Assembly: GCF_028830055.1 (NCBI RefSeq)
Contig: NZ_CP101655.1
Location: 1,804,880 to 1,868,879, forward strand
Reading direction: 5' to 3'
DNA from: Pseudomonas serboccidentalis
Lineage (GTDB): Bacteria > Pseudomonadota > Gammaproteobacteria > Pseudomonadales > Pseudomonadaceae
Length of the DNA stretch: 64,000 bases
Of the stretch, positions 19,258 to 27,646 are shown piece after piece. Made by a program: the position numbers and the translations under genes. Each line of letters opens with the position of its first letter. Positions within the stretch are counted from its first letter, which is position 1. A model generated the notes under the pieces. It worked only from the letters and a program-made list of their open reading frames with translations. It did not search any database and had not been told where the DNA came from.

Positions 19258-19821
19258 GTGCACAAAGATTCCAGCCAGCGGGCGTCCGTCCTGCAACACG
19301 TCAGCCAGAACGTTCGGCGCCTGCGCCACGCTGCCGACATGAGCCAGACCGCGCTGGCCGAAAAGTCCGGCGTCAGTCGGCGCATGCTGGTGGCGATCGA
19401 GGCCGGGGAAAAGAATGTCAGCCTGACCACCCTCGATCGCGTCGCCGAAGCCCTCGACGTGGCCTTCAGTGATCTGATTCAGGCGCCCGACGCCCGCGAC
19501 CCGAGCCGCATCAACGAAGTGGCGTGGGCCGGCGCCATTCCCGGCAGCAAAGCGGTGCTGCTGTCCAAAGCCACGGCCACCCGCGAGGTCGAACAGTGGG
19601 AATGGTGTCTGCAACCGGGCGAGGTTTATCCGTCGCAACCGGATGCCGATGGCTGGAGCGAGCAGATTTACGTGTTCGAGGGCTGCTTGACCCTGATGCT
19701 CGGTGAGCAACGGCAGCAGATCGCCACCGGCGAGTTTTTCATGTTTGCCAGCAACCAGCCGCACGGCTATCGCAATGATGGCGAAGTGGCGACGCGGTTT
19801 GTGCGCAATGTGGTGATTTGA
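19258..19821 (+). CDS. XRE family transcriptional regulator with cupin domain
   Basis: A 187-residue regulator. Residues about 10-65 are the XRE helix-turn-helix (NVRRLRHAADMSQTALAEKS, then GVSRRMLVAIEAGEKNVSL). Residues about 105-185 form a cupin barrel that would bind a small ligand (VYPSQPDADGWSEQIYVFEG; GEFFMFASNQPHGYRN). The frame lacks an ATG near the domain start. The GTG at 19258 (weak GAGTGAG upstream) is preferred, and GTG at 19246 is the alternative, four residues longer. It is divergent from the DMT exporter and directly abuts the flavoprotein gene: its TGA is followed immediately by the next ATG. It probably controls both neighbours. Confidence 0.8.
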   Translation: MHKDSSQRASVLQHVSQNVRRLRHAADMSQTALAEKSGVSRRMLVAIEAGEKNVSLTTLDRVAEALDVAFSDLIQAPDARDPSRINEVAWAGAIPGSKAVLLSKATATREVEQWEWCLQPGEVYPSQPDADGWSEQIYVFEGCLTLMLGEQRQQIATGEFFMFASNQPHGYRNDGEVATRFVRNVVI

Positions 19822-21216
19822 ATGAGTCAGAGCGCAGACATCCTGATCATCGGCGGTGGCCTCAGCGGCACGATGCTGGCCGTGCAATTGTTGCGACTGC
19901 CCGGGCAGCGCAAGCTCCTGATCATCGAACCGCGCGCCGAACTCGGCCGCGGCGAGGCCTACAGCGCGGTCGAACTGGGCCATACGCTCAACGGCAATGC
20001 GGCGCGCATGAGTGTCGACCCGGACAACCCCGATGATCTGACTCAATGGCTGACCGCGCACATTGCCGCCGGTGGCTGGCCGGAATCTGCCGAGCAGGAT
20101 GTGCCGGTCAGTGAGCTGTTCCCGCCGCGCGGGCTGTTTGGCGTGTATGTGCAACAGCGTCTGGCGGAGGCGCGGATCATCGGTGCGCGGCACGGTTCGA
20201 CGGTCGAGCACGTGTGTGCCGAGGTCGTCGATCTGCAAGCCGCGGCCGATTCGGTGCAACTGACCTTGAATGATGGTCGGCGCATAAGCGCTGCCTATGC
20301 CGTGCTCGCCACCGGCATGTTCCCTGCCGCACGCACGCCGCAGAAAGACTCCAGTGGCCTCAATGCCGCTGCGCTCGATCCTTGGGATGTCGCGGCCATG
20401 CGCCAGCTGGATCCGCGATCAACCGTGCTGATCATCGGCTCCGGGTTGACCATGGTCGATGCGGTGGTCTCACTGGAACAGGCCGGGCATCGCGGGCCGA
20501 TCGAAGTGTTTTCCCGTCACGGCCTGTTGCCGCATGTGCGGCGGCAACCGCCGGCCTGGGTAGATTTTCTCGCTGACGACCCAAGTATTCACACGCCCCG
20601 CCAATTGCTGCGTGAATTGCGCAAGCATTGCCGTGACGCCATCGCCCAGGGCATCGACTGGCAGGCGCCGCTGGACACGGTGCGGGCACATATCGGACGG
20701 CTCTGGAGTCAGGCGACTGATGTGCAGCGGCGACAATTCGTACGCCATGTGCGGCCGTGGTGGGAGAGTCATCATCACCGCTCGCCACCGTTGAGTGCGG
20801 CGTTGGTTGAGCGCTTGCACAGCGAGGGACGATTGCGGATACAGGCGGCGTCGTTCAAGGGGCTTGAACCTGCGACGGGCGATGGCGTGAGTATTCGAAT
20901 TCGCCGCCGTGGTGAAGCCCAGACCTGTGTGGTGCAGGGGGCGGCGCTGATCAATTCCAGTGGCATCGAGTACGACTGGCGCCGCGTCGCACGACCGCTG
21001 CCGCAGCAGTTGCTGGCGCGCGGACTGGTAAGGCCGGGGCCGTTGGCGCTGGGGATTGCGGCGACGGTGGACGGAGCGGTGCTGGACGCGCAAGGGCAGG
21101 CCGGCAGCCGATTGTTCGCCATGGGGCCACCGCTTCGCGGAATGTGGTGGGAGAGCACGGCGGTGACGGATGTGGCGTTGCAGGCCAAGGCGTTGGCGGC
21201 GCGGTTGGTGGGTTGA
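19822..21216 (+). CDS. FAD/NAD(P)-binding oxidoreductase
   Basis: A 464-residue flavoprotein. It has an N-terminal dinucleotide-binding motif ADILIIGGGLSGTMLAVQLL (about 5-24) and a second GxGxxG-type site at about residue 200-215 (STVLIIGSGLTMVDAVVSLE). The glycine-rich ATG motif of pyridine-nucleotide enzymes is present (YAVLATGMFPA). It fits the FAD/NAD(P)-binding superfamily that includes SidA-like and related N-oxygenases and hydroxylases, but the subfamily function is unknown. The start codon follows the XRE-cupin stop with no gap, so the two genes are one transcription unit. The substrate may be linked to the compound the divergent DMT protein exports, which is inference. Confidence 0.75.
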   Translation: MSQSADILIIGGGLSGTMLAVQLLRLPGQRKLLIIEPRAELGRGEAYSAVELGHTLNGNAARMSVDPDNPDDLTQWLTAHIAAGGWPESAEQDVPVSELFPPRGLFGVYVQQRLAEARIIGARHGSTVEHVCAEVVDLQAAADSVQLTLNDGRRISAAYAVLATGMFPAARTPQKDSSGLNAAALDPWDVAAMRQLDPRSTVLIIGSGLTMVDAVVSLEQAGHRGPIEVFSRHGLLPHVRRQPPAWVDFLADDPSIHTPRQLLRELRKHCRDAIAQGIDWQAPLDTVRAHIGRLWSQATDVQRRQFVRHVRPWWESHHHRSPPLSAALVERLHSEGRLRIQAASFKGLEPATGDGVSIRIRRRGEAQTCVVQGAALINSSGIEYDWRRVARPLPQQLLARGLVRPGPLALGIAATVDGAVLDAQGQAGSRLFAMGPPLRGMWWESTAVTDVALQAKALAARLVG

Positions 21217-21265
21217 GGGCCGTTGCGTCCTCCATTGACCGGATATTTCGACAGACACAGCACCT

Positions 21266-21354
21266 TGTAGGAGTGAGCCTGCTCGCGATGGCGTCGGCAC
21301 ATTCAACATTGGTGCGTTTGATCCACCGCCATCGCGAGCAGGCTCACTCCTACA
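21266..21354. repeat. REP palindrome (TGTAGGAGTGAGCCTGCTCG family)
   Basis: A second REP family: the left arm (21266-21293) and the right arm (about 21327-21354) are near-perfect reverse complements, separated by about 33 bases. It lies between converging genes (flavoprotein and binding protein). A related half-site pair is at 50921-50985. Confidence 0.85.
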
Positions 21355-21373
21355 GTTGAACGGTGCAGTTCAG

Positions 21374-22108
21374 TTATCTGGGCAAGTTATTCATCAGCCA
21401 GCGCTGGCGGATCTGCTCCAGGCGGCCATCGGTGCGCAAGGTTTCCAGTGCCTGTTGCCAGCGTGCGACCTGCTGTGGATCGGTCTGCAGCGAGAAGGCA
21501 ATGTAAGTGTCCTGATGCATCAGCGAGATCTGATATTGCAAGCGCCCTGGTTCCATGCCCTGGGTGCGGGCGAGTGCGGCGGTGGACAGGGTGTCGGAGA
21601 CCACGAAGTCGGTCCGGCCCAGGCTGAACAGACGCATCATCTGTTCAGGGGTTTCGACGCCGTCGAGGTTCTTCAGGTTTTGCTGTTGCAGGTAGCTGTA
21701 GATCAGCCATTTGCGCGGCACGCTGATGCGCCCCGCCTGATCGGCCTCCTGCAGTGAGCGTACCGGCGGTTGGCTGTAGGCGTGTCCGTAGAGGGCGGTT
21801 TCGACTTCGATCAGCGGCCCGACCCATTGGTAGCGCTCATCGCGCTCGTCGGTCCGCAGGACGGTGAATACCCCGGTGTTCGGGGTTTCGCTGGCGGTGC
21901 GCAGGGCGCGCAGTAACGGCACTTGTTGCAGGCTGATCCGGTCGCCGGTCTGTTCGGCCAGCGCGCGCACCACCTCCACGCCGTAACCCACCAGTTGATC
22001 GCCTTGCTGAAAATGCAGGGGGGGGTGGTTGTCGGTGAGCAGTTGCAGGTCTGCCGCATTGGCCGCCAGGGCCAGGCACGACAGCAGGCACGCGGCAATC
22101 CGTTTCAT
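21374..22108 (-). CDS. Periplasmic solute-binding protein (PBPb/amino-acid type)
   Basis: A 244-residue exported protein: signal peptide at residues 1-19 (MKRIAACLLSCLALAANAA), then an SBP_bac_3-type two-lobed domain. The recognisable start is LQLLTDNHPPLHFQQGDQLV followed by GYGVEVVRALAEQTG. The C-terminus ends in a helix typical of the fold (LETLRTDGRLEQIRQRW). No transporter genes are adjacent; orphan members of this group are common in Pseudomonas. The start at 22108 has AGGGAC upstream. The ligand is unknown. Confidence 0.8.
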   Translation of the reverse strand: MKRIAACLLSCLALAANAADLQLLTDNHPPLHFQQGDQLVGYGVEVVRALAEQTGDRISLQQVPLLRALRTASETPNTGVFTVLRTDERDERYQWVGPLIEVETALYGHAYSQPPVRSLQEADQAGRISVPRKWLIYSYLQQQNLKNLDGVETPEQMMRLFSLGRTDFVVSDTLSTAALARTQGMEPGRLQYQISLMHQDTYIAFSLQTDPQQVARWQQALETLRTDGRLEQIRQRWLMNNLPR

Positions 22109-22229
22109 GAATCGTCCCTGAAAAAGCAAACGCGTAGCTTAGTACGCACGAGGTGTGGCTGTCCCGGGGAATCTGGGGGGCTTATGTGTCAGATAACAAG
22201 GCTGATCGGTAATGCCGGGTTCCTGCAAA

Positions 22230-22385
22230 ACAACGGTGGAACGGAGCTTGCTCCTGAATGCGGTGGGTCATTCAAAGATGAGGCTGGCAGACCTGCCGCT
22301 TTCGCGAGCAAGCCCGCTCCCACAGGGAATGCAGGTGTTTGCGCAATGGTGGGCATCACACAAAACAACTGTGGGAGGGGGCTGA
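22230..22385. repeat. Mosaic of degenerate REP-type repeats
   Basis: Several half-sites of Pseudomonas REP families occur here. GGAGCTTGCTCC (about 22234-22245) is a 12-base palindrome. GCAAGCCCGCTCCCACAG (about 22308-22325) is matched by CTGTGGGAGGGGGCTG (22369-22384) as an imperfect inverted repeat. It fills the space between the ppnN stop and the upstream binding-protein gene. No coding content is seen. Confidence 0.6.
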
Positions 22386-22389
22386 AAAA

Positions 22390-23763
22390 TCAGGCCACCA
22401 CGCGATAGCACGGCACATACGCCGCGCCGCCCGGCAGTTTCATCCGGTGTTGGGCGACGAAGGCTTTGAGCAGCGCATCGAGCGGTTGCATGATCACCGC
22501 GTCACCGCGGATCTGATACGGCCCGTGTTCTTCGATCAGGCGGATGCCCTTGTCCTTGACGTTGCCGGCCACGATTCCGGAGAACGCGCGGCGCAGATTG
22601 GCTGCCAGTTCGTGGGCTGGCTGGTCGCGGTGCAGCTTGAGATTGGCCATGTTCTCGTGGGTCGGATCGAACGGACGCTGGAAGCTTTCGTCGATCTTCA
22701 GCAGCCAGTTGAAGTGGAACGCGTCGTTGCGCTCGCGACGGAACTGCTTCACCGCCTTGAGGCCGGCGGTCATCTGCCGGGCGACTTCGGCCGGGTCGTC
22801 GATGATGATCTGATAGTGCTGCTTCGCGGCATCGCCGAGGGTGGCGGTGACGAACGCATCGAGTTGTTCCAGATACGGCGCGGCATGTTTCGGCCCGGTC
22901 AGGATCACCGGGAACGGCAGGCCTTCGTTGTCCGGGTGCATCAGGATGCCCAGCAGGTACAGGAACTCTTCGGCGGTACCGGCGCCGCCCGGGAAGATGA
23001 TGATGCCGTGGCCGACACGCACGAACGCTTCCAGACGCTTCTCGATGTCCGGCAGGATCACCAGCTCATTGACGATCGGGTTCGGCGCTTCGGCGGCGAT
23101 GATGCCCGGCTCGGTCAGACCCAGGTAGCGCCCGCCGTGAATGCGTTGTTTGGCGTGGGCGATGGTCGCGCCCTTCATCGGGCCTTTCATCACGCCGGGA
23201 CCGCAACCGGTGCAGATGTCGAGGCTGCGCAGGCCCAGTTCGTGGCCGACCTTTTTGGTGTATTTGTATTCTTCGGTGTTGATCGAGTGACCGCCCCAGC
23301 ACACGACGATTTTCGGCTCCACGCCCGGACGCAGGGTGCGCGCGTTGCGCAGCAGGTGGAACACGTAGTCGCTGATGCCTTGCGAAGTGCTGAGGTCGAT
23401 GCGTTGGCTGTCGAGTTCGTTTTCGGTGTAGACGATGTCGCGCAGGGCGCTGAACAGCATCTCGCGGGTACTGGCGATCATTTCACCGTCGACGAAGGCG
23501 TCGGCCGGGGCGTTCAGCAGTTCGAGGCGCACGCCGCGATCCTGCTGGTGAATACGGATTTCGAAGTCCTTGTAGGCTTCCAGAATGGTTTTCGCGTTGT
23601 CGACATGGGCGCCGGTATTGAGGATGGCCAGGGCGCACTGGCGGAAGAGGGTGTAGGTGCTGCCGGATCCGGCTTCGCTCAGTTGCTGGACTTCACGTTG
23701 AGAAAGGGTTTCCAGGCTGCCTTTCGGGCTGACCGAGGCGTTGATTACGTGTCGTTGGGTCAT
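22390..23763 (-). CDS. ppnN: Nucleotide 5'-monophosphate nucleosidase PpnN (YgdH)
   Basis: A 457-residue cytosolic enzyme that cleaves purine (and some pyrimidine) 5'-monophosphates to base and ribose 5-phosphate, and is a (p)ppGpp target in E. coli. The central LOG domain (about 150-330) shows the family signature PGGAGTAEEF at about residue 261 and an upstream CTGCGPGVMKGPMKGA glycine-rich loop. The flanking N- and C-terminal domains of the long PpnN form are present, so this is full length rather than the short cytokinin-activating LOG type. The ATG at 23763 gives the expected start. Single-gene transcription unit. Confidence 0.9.
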   Translation of the reverse strand: MTQRHVINASVSPKGSLETLSQREVQQLSEAGSGSTYTLFRQCALAILNTGAHVDNAKTILEAYKDFEIRIHQQDRGVRLELLNAPADAFVDGEMIASTREMLFSALRDIVYTENELDSQRIDLSTSQGISDYVFHLLRNARTLRPGVEPKIVVCWGGHSINTEEYKYTKKVGHELGLRSLDICTGCGPGVMKGPMKGATIAHAKQRIHGGRYLGLTEPGIIAAEAPNPIVNELVILPDIEKRLEAFVRVGHGIIIFPGGAGTAEEFLYLLGILMHPDNEGLPFPVILTGPKHAAPYLEQLDAFVTATLGDAAKQHYQIIIDDPAEVARQMTAGLKAVKQFRRERNDAFHFNWLLKIDESFQRPFDPTHENMANLKLHRDQPAHELAANLRRAFSGIVAGNVKDKGIRLIEEHGPYQIRGDAVIMQPLDALLKAFVAQHRMKLPGGAAYVPCYRVVA

Positions 23764-23986
23764 GCAATGATCCTTAAAACGATGTCATTCCAATAGCTGG
23801 CAAATGGCATCCGAATAGTGTGTATCCATGAATGAAGATGGCACGATCTGCGCTATACCGCCATGTCCCCGTTGGACGCTGAAAAGATGAAAAGGGCTCC
23901 CAGCATAGCTAAATCGCGGAGAGAGGCGATAATGCGCAGCGAGTTTTTTCCGTTGCCCTTTTTATCGCTCAAGGAAGTCATGCCCG

Positions 23987-24514
23987 ATGTTCGAGATTCA
24001 GCCGATGGACGCAGCAACGTTTCGCCAGCAGACCCGCCGCAGCACGCTGATCATTGCCGTGCTGTTCCTGGTGCTGGCGATGGTGTTTTCCACGGCAGCG
24101 GTCGCGCTGTTCGGCGAACCCGGTGGCGATAATCTGCGCTTCAACGTCGGCGGGGTATTCGTGGCGTTTCTGCTGACGGCGGCGCTGATGCGCGGGCAGT
24201 TCTGGCATCAGGCGTGGATGGCGCCGGCGGTCTATAGCTGGCGGCTCAAGCGCAGCCTGATGAGCGTGACCAACGTGATGCATCAGGTGACAGCGGCGGT
24301 GGAGCAGAGCGATCCGACGGCGATGAAAGTGCTGCGTTTCTATCATCTGGGGCTGACCCAGATGCATGAACTCGATGGCAACTCCAGTGATCATGCGCAA
24401 TTGCACCGGGAAGTCGAAGCGCACAAGGAACGGATGCAGGCGCTGGGTCTGGATATCGACCAGAAGCGCCTGGACCCGGCCTGGTTGCAAGCCTTGAAAC
24501 CGGCTGCGCGTTAA
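23987..24514 (+). CDS. DUF3087 family membrane protein
   Basis: A 175-residue protein with two membrane helices close together (STLIIAVLFLVLAMVFSTAA and GGVFVAFLLTAALMRG), then a cytoplasmic helical domain of about 100 residues (LKRSLMSVTNVMHQVTAAVE). It matches the DUF3087 family of unknown function. An AAGGAAGT site nine bases upstream supports the ATG at 23987. Its stop overlaps the stop codon of the converging DUF2784 gene. Confidence 0.8.
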   Translation: MFEIQPMDAATFRQQTRRSTLIIAVLFLVLAMVFSTAAVALFGEPGGDNLRFNVGGVFVAFLLTAALMRGQFWHQAWMAPAVYSWRLKRSLMSVTNVMHQVTAAVEQSDPTAMKVLRFYHLGLTQMHELDGNSSDHAQLHREVEAHKERMQALGLDIDQKRLDPAWLQALKPAAR

Positions 24515-24897
24515 AACGGGATGCGGCTGGCGCGGCGCAGTTTCCACGAGCGGATCAGGCGCCCATAGACCAGCAGGTTGATCACCAGCACCACGCTGCC
24601 CAGTGCCAGCTGGATCTGCGGCGTCAGTCCGGCGGGGTAGATGATCGGCCAGATGTAGTGCTCGATGAAGCCGCCGGCGTATTCGGTCTGCCCGGCGGCG
24701 TGGCGCATCAGGTTTTCCCAGTAGGTCAGCGGACAGGTCAGGTGCAACACCTCGACCGCCACGCCCCACGCGGCGGCCGGCAAATGCAGCCACAGCACGC
24801 GCGGCCACTTGAGCACCAGCAGCCCGCCGAACAGCACGAACAGAATGAATGACAAATGAAACAGCACCAGCCCGTCGGCTGCGATTCGGTACAGCAT
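24511..24897 (-). CDS. DUF2784 family membrane protein
   Basis: A 128-residue integral membrane protein with about four helices (LVLFHLSFILFVLFGGLLVL; LHLPAAAWGVAVEVLHLTC) and the family stretch CPLTYWENLMRHAAGQTEYA. That block, with its polar and aromatic residues, is the hallmark of DUF2784; function is unknown. The start at 24897 is where the first helix begins; the frame to 24981 is shadow. The TTAA at 24511-24514 carries the TAA stop codons of both converging genes. Confidence 0.8.
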   Translation of the reverse strand: MLYRIAADGLVLFHLSFILFVLFGGLLVLKWPRVLWLHLPAAAWGVAVEVLHLTCPLTYWENLMRHAAGQTEYAGGFIEHYIWPIIYPAGLTPQIQLALGSVVLVINLLVYGRLIRSWKLRRASRIPF

Positions 24898-25049
24898 GTC
24901 GTCTCCCTGACGCGATTGTGAAGGGCTCCATGGTACGCCGACAGCGGCGCCAGGGCGCTGCGATTTAGTGCAAGTGCGCAAGATTGTTCAAGCCGCGAAC
25001 GGGCATTTACTGGCAGAGTCTGCGACCGTTTCCTCGGTTGAAGAGCGTT

Positions 25050-25748
25050 ATGTCTGACTCACTTATGCCGCGCAGTGCGTTTCTTCGCGGCGCTGCGGCC
25101 ATCATGCCGTTATCGCTGGCGACGGCGCCGTGGGGGCTGCTGGCCGGCTCCATGGCGATCGAAGCCAATCTCACGCCGCTGCAGGGGCAAGGCTTGTCGA
25201 GCATCGTGTTCGCGGGGGCTGCGCAACTGGTGGCGATCGGCATGCTCAAGGGCGGTGCCGGGGTTTTCTCGATTCTGCTGACCACGTTGCTGCTGACCTC
25301 GCAGCACTTGCTGTACGGGATGAGCATGCGTTCGGTGATTTCGCCGTTGCCCGGGCGCTGGCGCATCGGTCTGGGTTTTCTGCTCACCGATGAACTCTTC
25401 GCCCTGACCAGCCAGCATGACCGTCAGCAGTTCAATCGCTGGTACGCATTGGGTGTCGGCCTGACGTTCTACATCGCCTGGAACCTCTTCACTCTGGCCG
25501 GCATTGTATTGGGCAGCAGCATTCCGGGGCTTGAGCATCTGGGCCTGGACTTCTCGATTGCCGCGACGTTTATCGCGCTGATCACACCGGTGGTGCGCAA
25601 CGTGCCGACTGTGGTGTGTGTGGCGGTGTCGTTGTTCTGCTCGGTGCTATTCAGCTATTGGCAGTGGGGCTCGGCACTGGTGCTGTCGGGGCTGGCCGGA
25701 ATGACCGCAGGCTTTGTCTGCAACAAGCTGTATCGGGAGCGCACATGA
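25050..25748 (+). CDS. azlC: AzlC family branched-chain amino acid exporter, large subunit
   Basis: A 232-residue membrane protein with about six helices. It matches AzlC: the conserved N-terminal RSAFLRGAAAIMPLSLATAP, SSIVFAGAAQLVAIGMLKGG and the SQHLLYGMSMR segment. With AzlD it forms an exporter for branched-chain amino acids or analogues such as azaleucine. The ATG at 25050 is preferred over 24984 because homology begins there. The stop overlaps the AzlD start (ATGA), so the two are co-translated. Confidence 0.88.
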   Translation: MSDSLMPRSAFLRGAAAIMPLSLATAPWGLLAGSMAIEANLTPLQGQGLSSIVFAGAAQLVAIGMLKGGAGVFSILLTTLLLTSQHLLYGMSMRSVISPLPGRWRIGLGFLLTDELFALTSQHDRQQFNRWYALGVGLTFYIAWNLFTLAGIVLGSSIPGLEHLGLDFSIAATFIALITPVVRNVPTVVCVAVSLFCSVLFSYWQWGSALVLSGLAGMTAGFVCNKLYRERT

Positions 25749-26059
25749 TGATCTGGGCAGTGATTTTTGGCATGGGGATTCTGGTGTTCCTCAACCGTTA
25801 CGTGTTTCTCGAACCGCGTCTGCCGGTGCGTTTGAGCAGCAATGCACGGCAGTTTCTCGGGTTTGCCGTGCCGGGGATGTTGACGGCGATCTGCGGGCCC
25901 ATCGTGTTCATGCCCGACAAGCAATTGAATCTGCAATGGGATAATCCGTATCTGCTTAGTTCGCTGGTGGCGATCGGGCTGGTGCTGTACACCCGCAATA
26001 CTTTGCTCAGCATGCTATTGAGCATGGCGTTTTTCTTTTTGCTGCGCTGGTGGTTGTAA
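25745..26059 (+). CDS. azlD: AzlD family branched-chain amino acid exporter, small subunit
   Basis: A 104-residue partner of AzlC with three to four membrane helices (MMIWAVIFGMGILVFLNRYV; FLGFAVPGMLTAICGPIVF). It starts at ATG 25745 inside the AzlC stop codon. The family-typical RFVFLEPRLP-like stretch reads RYVFLEPRLPVRL here. Length is normal for AzlD. Confidence 0.85.
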   Translation: MMIWAVIFGMGILVFLNRYVFLEPRLPVRLSSNARQFLGFAVPGMLTAICGPIVFMPDKQLNLQWDNPYLLSSLVAIGLVLYTRNTLLSMLLSMAFFFLLRWWL

Positions 26060-26125
26060 GTTGCAGCGGTGAAATTGTTCTACGCTTTAAGGATTCAGGT
26101 TTCTTGTTATGCAGGCGAGGTGGAC

Positions 26126-26275
26126 ATGACGACCGAGCAAGAGCGTCCGGACGAAGATGAAGACGAAGACACCGATGAGCCGACTGAAGAAGAGATCGAG
26201 CGTGAGAAGCGCAAGGAACAGACGTGGAAACACGACGATGACAAGGAGCTCACCGGGCCCGATGTGAAGTTCTGA
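26126..26275 (+). CDS. Very acidic small protein
   Basis: A 49-residue protein, about half Asp/Glu (RPDEDEDEDTDEPTEEEIER). It starts at ATG 26126 with GCGAGGTGG just upstream. It is probably intrinsically disordered with a short helix in the middle. It ends just before a clear terminator, so it looks like the last gene of the azlCD transcription unit or a separate small gene. Function unknown. Confidence 0.6.
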   Translation: MTTEQERPDEDEDEDTDEPTEEEIEREKRKEQTWKHDDDKELTGPDVKF

Positions 26276-26290
26276 AGCCCACTTGCAAAA

Positions 26291-26315
26291 AAGCCCCGCG
26301 ATTGCGGGGCTTTTT
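26291..26315. terminator. Rho-independent terminator, usable in both directions
   Basis: Stem AAGCCCCGC / GCGGGGCTT with a GATT loop (26291-26312) followed by T5, and preceded by A-rich sequence, so it can terminate transcription from both strands. It separates the acidic small gene from the converging 26324-26539 gene. Confidence 0.9.
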
Positions 26316-26323
26316 CGTTGTTT

Positions 26324-26539
26324 TCAGAGGTCTTCCAGCTTCGGGAAGTCCGGGTGTGATGCCCGGTAGCCCAAGGTCCTGTCGATCCACGCGTTGAGTT
26401 CGTTGACCATCACCGGCGGGTGGCCGGGATAGTTTTCGAGGGTGGTGCGCAGGGTGCGTTCGATGTCCGGCACTGAACGCAGGTTTCGGGTCTTGATGTA
26501 GTGGCCGATAAAACAGTCGAGTTGAAAGCGTTCTGTCAT
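26324..26539 (-). CDS. Small hypothetical protein
   Basis: A 71-residue soluble protein if it starts at ATG 26539 (TERFQLDCFIGHYIKTRNLR). The same frame is open to ATG 26689, giving 121 residues, with no ribosome-binding site evident for either. The protein has one helical region ending in VMVNELNAWIDRTLG. It lies next to the bidirectional terminator. No family recognised. The shorter start is chosen because the residues before it look less protein-like, but this is uncertain. The sequence between its start and the REP at 26815 is AT-rich and otherwise empty. Confidence 0.5.
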   Translation of the reverse strand: MTERFQLDCFIGHYIKTRNLRSVPDIERTLRTTLENYPGHPPVMVNELNAWIDRTLGYRASHPDFPKLEDL

Positions 26540-26814
26540 CGACAGATAGATACACTCCAGGCCGTTGGCCTGTTTGATTGCAAAATCGTCGCGCAACTTA
26601 GTTCTCTGCAAGGCTTGTAAAGTTGTAGGGGATTCCTGGTTTGTTGACTCTTTGGTCAACGGTATGCCAACTGGAAATGCGGCGCGCATGCTATCCGTAG
26701 TGCATCTAAATGTATGTATGACGGTTGAAATGTCAGACAGGCGGTTAGTTCGCTCAAACGACTGTTTTTTCAGGCTGTTTCAACAATGAAACAGCTTCTG
26801 TAAAGATCTTGCGT

Positions 26815-26894
26815 CACCTGTAGGAGCTGCCGAAGGCTGCGATCTTTTCCCGTTCAAAAGCAAAGATCGCAGTCTTCGGCAGCTCCTACAGGTG
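26815..26894. repeat. REP palindrome with long arms
   Basis: Arms 26815-26847 and 26862-26894 match over 33 bases with one mismatch, the CACCTGTAGGAGCTGCCGAA version of the family. Only a 14-base loop separates them. It lies downstream of the YedK gene stop (minus strand), in a position to end that transcript. Confidence 0.9.
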
Positions 26895-26917
26895 GAACGC
26901 TTGAGGGCGGGGAATTT

Positions 26918-27598
26918 TTAGGTGATTGCCTCAATCAGGCTAGCGTCTTGGTTGCGTGAATTGCCAACGGCCTTGTCGACCTTGTGCCAGGCGAAGGCAT
27001 CGCTGGTTTCCCCTTCGAACAGCAGCATCTGCTCCGCACGCTCCAGCGGTGTGGCACTGTCGAGCCATTCGCGCGCCAGCTCTGCTGCAAAAACCACCGG
27101 TCGCCGATCATGGATGTCGAGCAAACCACCGACGCTGTTGGCGGTGATAATCACGAAACCATCGTCCTCCCGAATCGGCGTGCCGGGTGTCGGAAACTCG
27201 CCGATGGCTGCGCAGAAAACCGCCCCGTGATCTGCACGACGGATCAGCCACGGCTGTCGGGTGTTATCCGCGGCATCGACCCATTCGAACCAGTTGTCGA
27301 TCGGCACGATCAGCCGATGGCGCCAAATGGCCCGGAAGAACGGACCATGGGCGACTTTCTCCGCGCGGGCGTTGATCGGTGCGGCGCGGTCCTTGGCCCA
27401 GTGCGGGCGCCAGCCCCAGCGCAGGTTGTCGGCGTAGAGCTGTTGATCGTGCTGATGCAGGACGGCGAGTGCAGTGGTCGGCGCGGCGTTGTAGCGGGCC
27501 AGCGGCGCGTCGCCGACGTGATTGATCAGCGCATCGGGAATGCTCAGCACCGCGACGAAGTCGTGAATGCCACGGTACTGCGAGAGTCTTCCGCACAT
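26918..27598 (-). CDS. yedK: SOS response-associated peptidase (YedK/HMCES family)
   Basis: A 226-residue SRAP-domain protein that forms a stable thiazolidine cross-link with abasic sites in single-stranded DNA. The catalytic Cys2 follows the initiator Met (MCGRLSQY). The conserved RYNAAPT motif (about residue 35-41), the DNWFEW loop with the catalytic Glu, and the LLDIHDRRPVVF segment holding the active-site His are all present. Length and order match YedK/HMCES. Single gene between a REP palindrome and the transporter permease. Confidence 0.9.
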   Translation of the reverse strand: MCGRLSQYRGIHDFVAVLSIPDALINHVGDAPLARYNAAPTTALAVLHQHDQQLYADNLRWGWRPHWAKDRAAPINARAEKVAHGPFFRAIWRHRLIVPIDNWFEWVDAADNTRQPWLIRRADHGAVFCAAIGEFPTPGTPIREDDGFVIITANSVGGLLDIHDRRPVVFAAELAREWLDSATPLERAEQMLLFEGETSDAFAWHKVDKAVGNSRNQDASLIEAIT

Positions 27599-27646
27599 GA
27601 ACCGAATCTCCGGTTGGACGCTTTCAGCTTAGTTGGCGGTGCCCAA

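Noticed and set aside
22339..23796. 485-codon frame antisense to ppnN
   Set aside because: Covers the same region as the well-supported LOG-domain gene and has no ribosome-binding site or motif.
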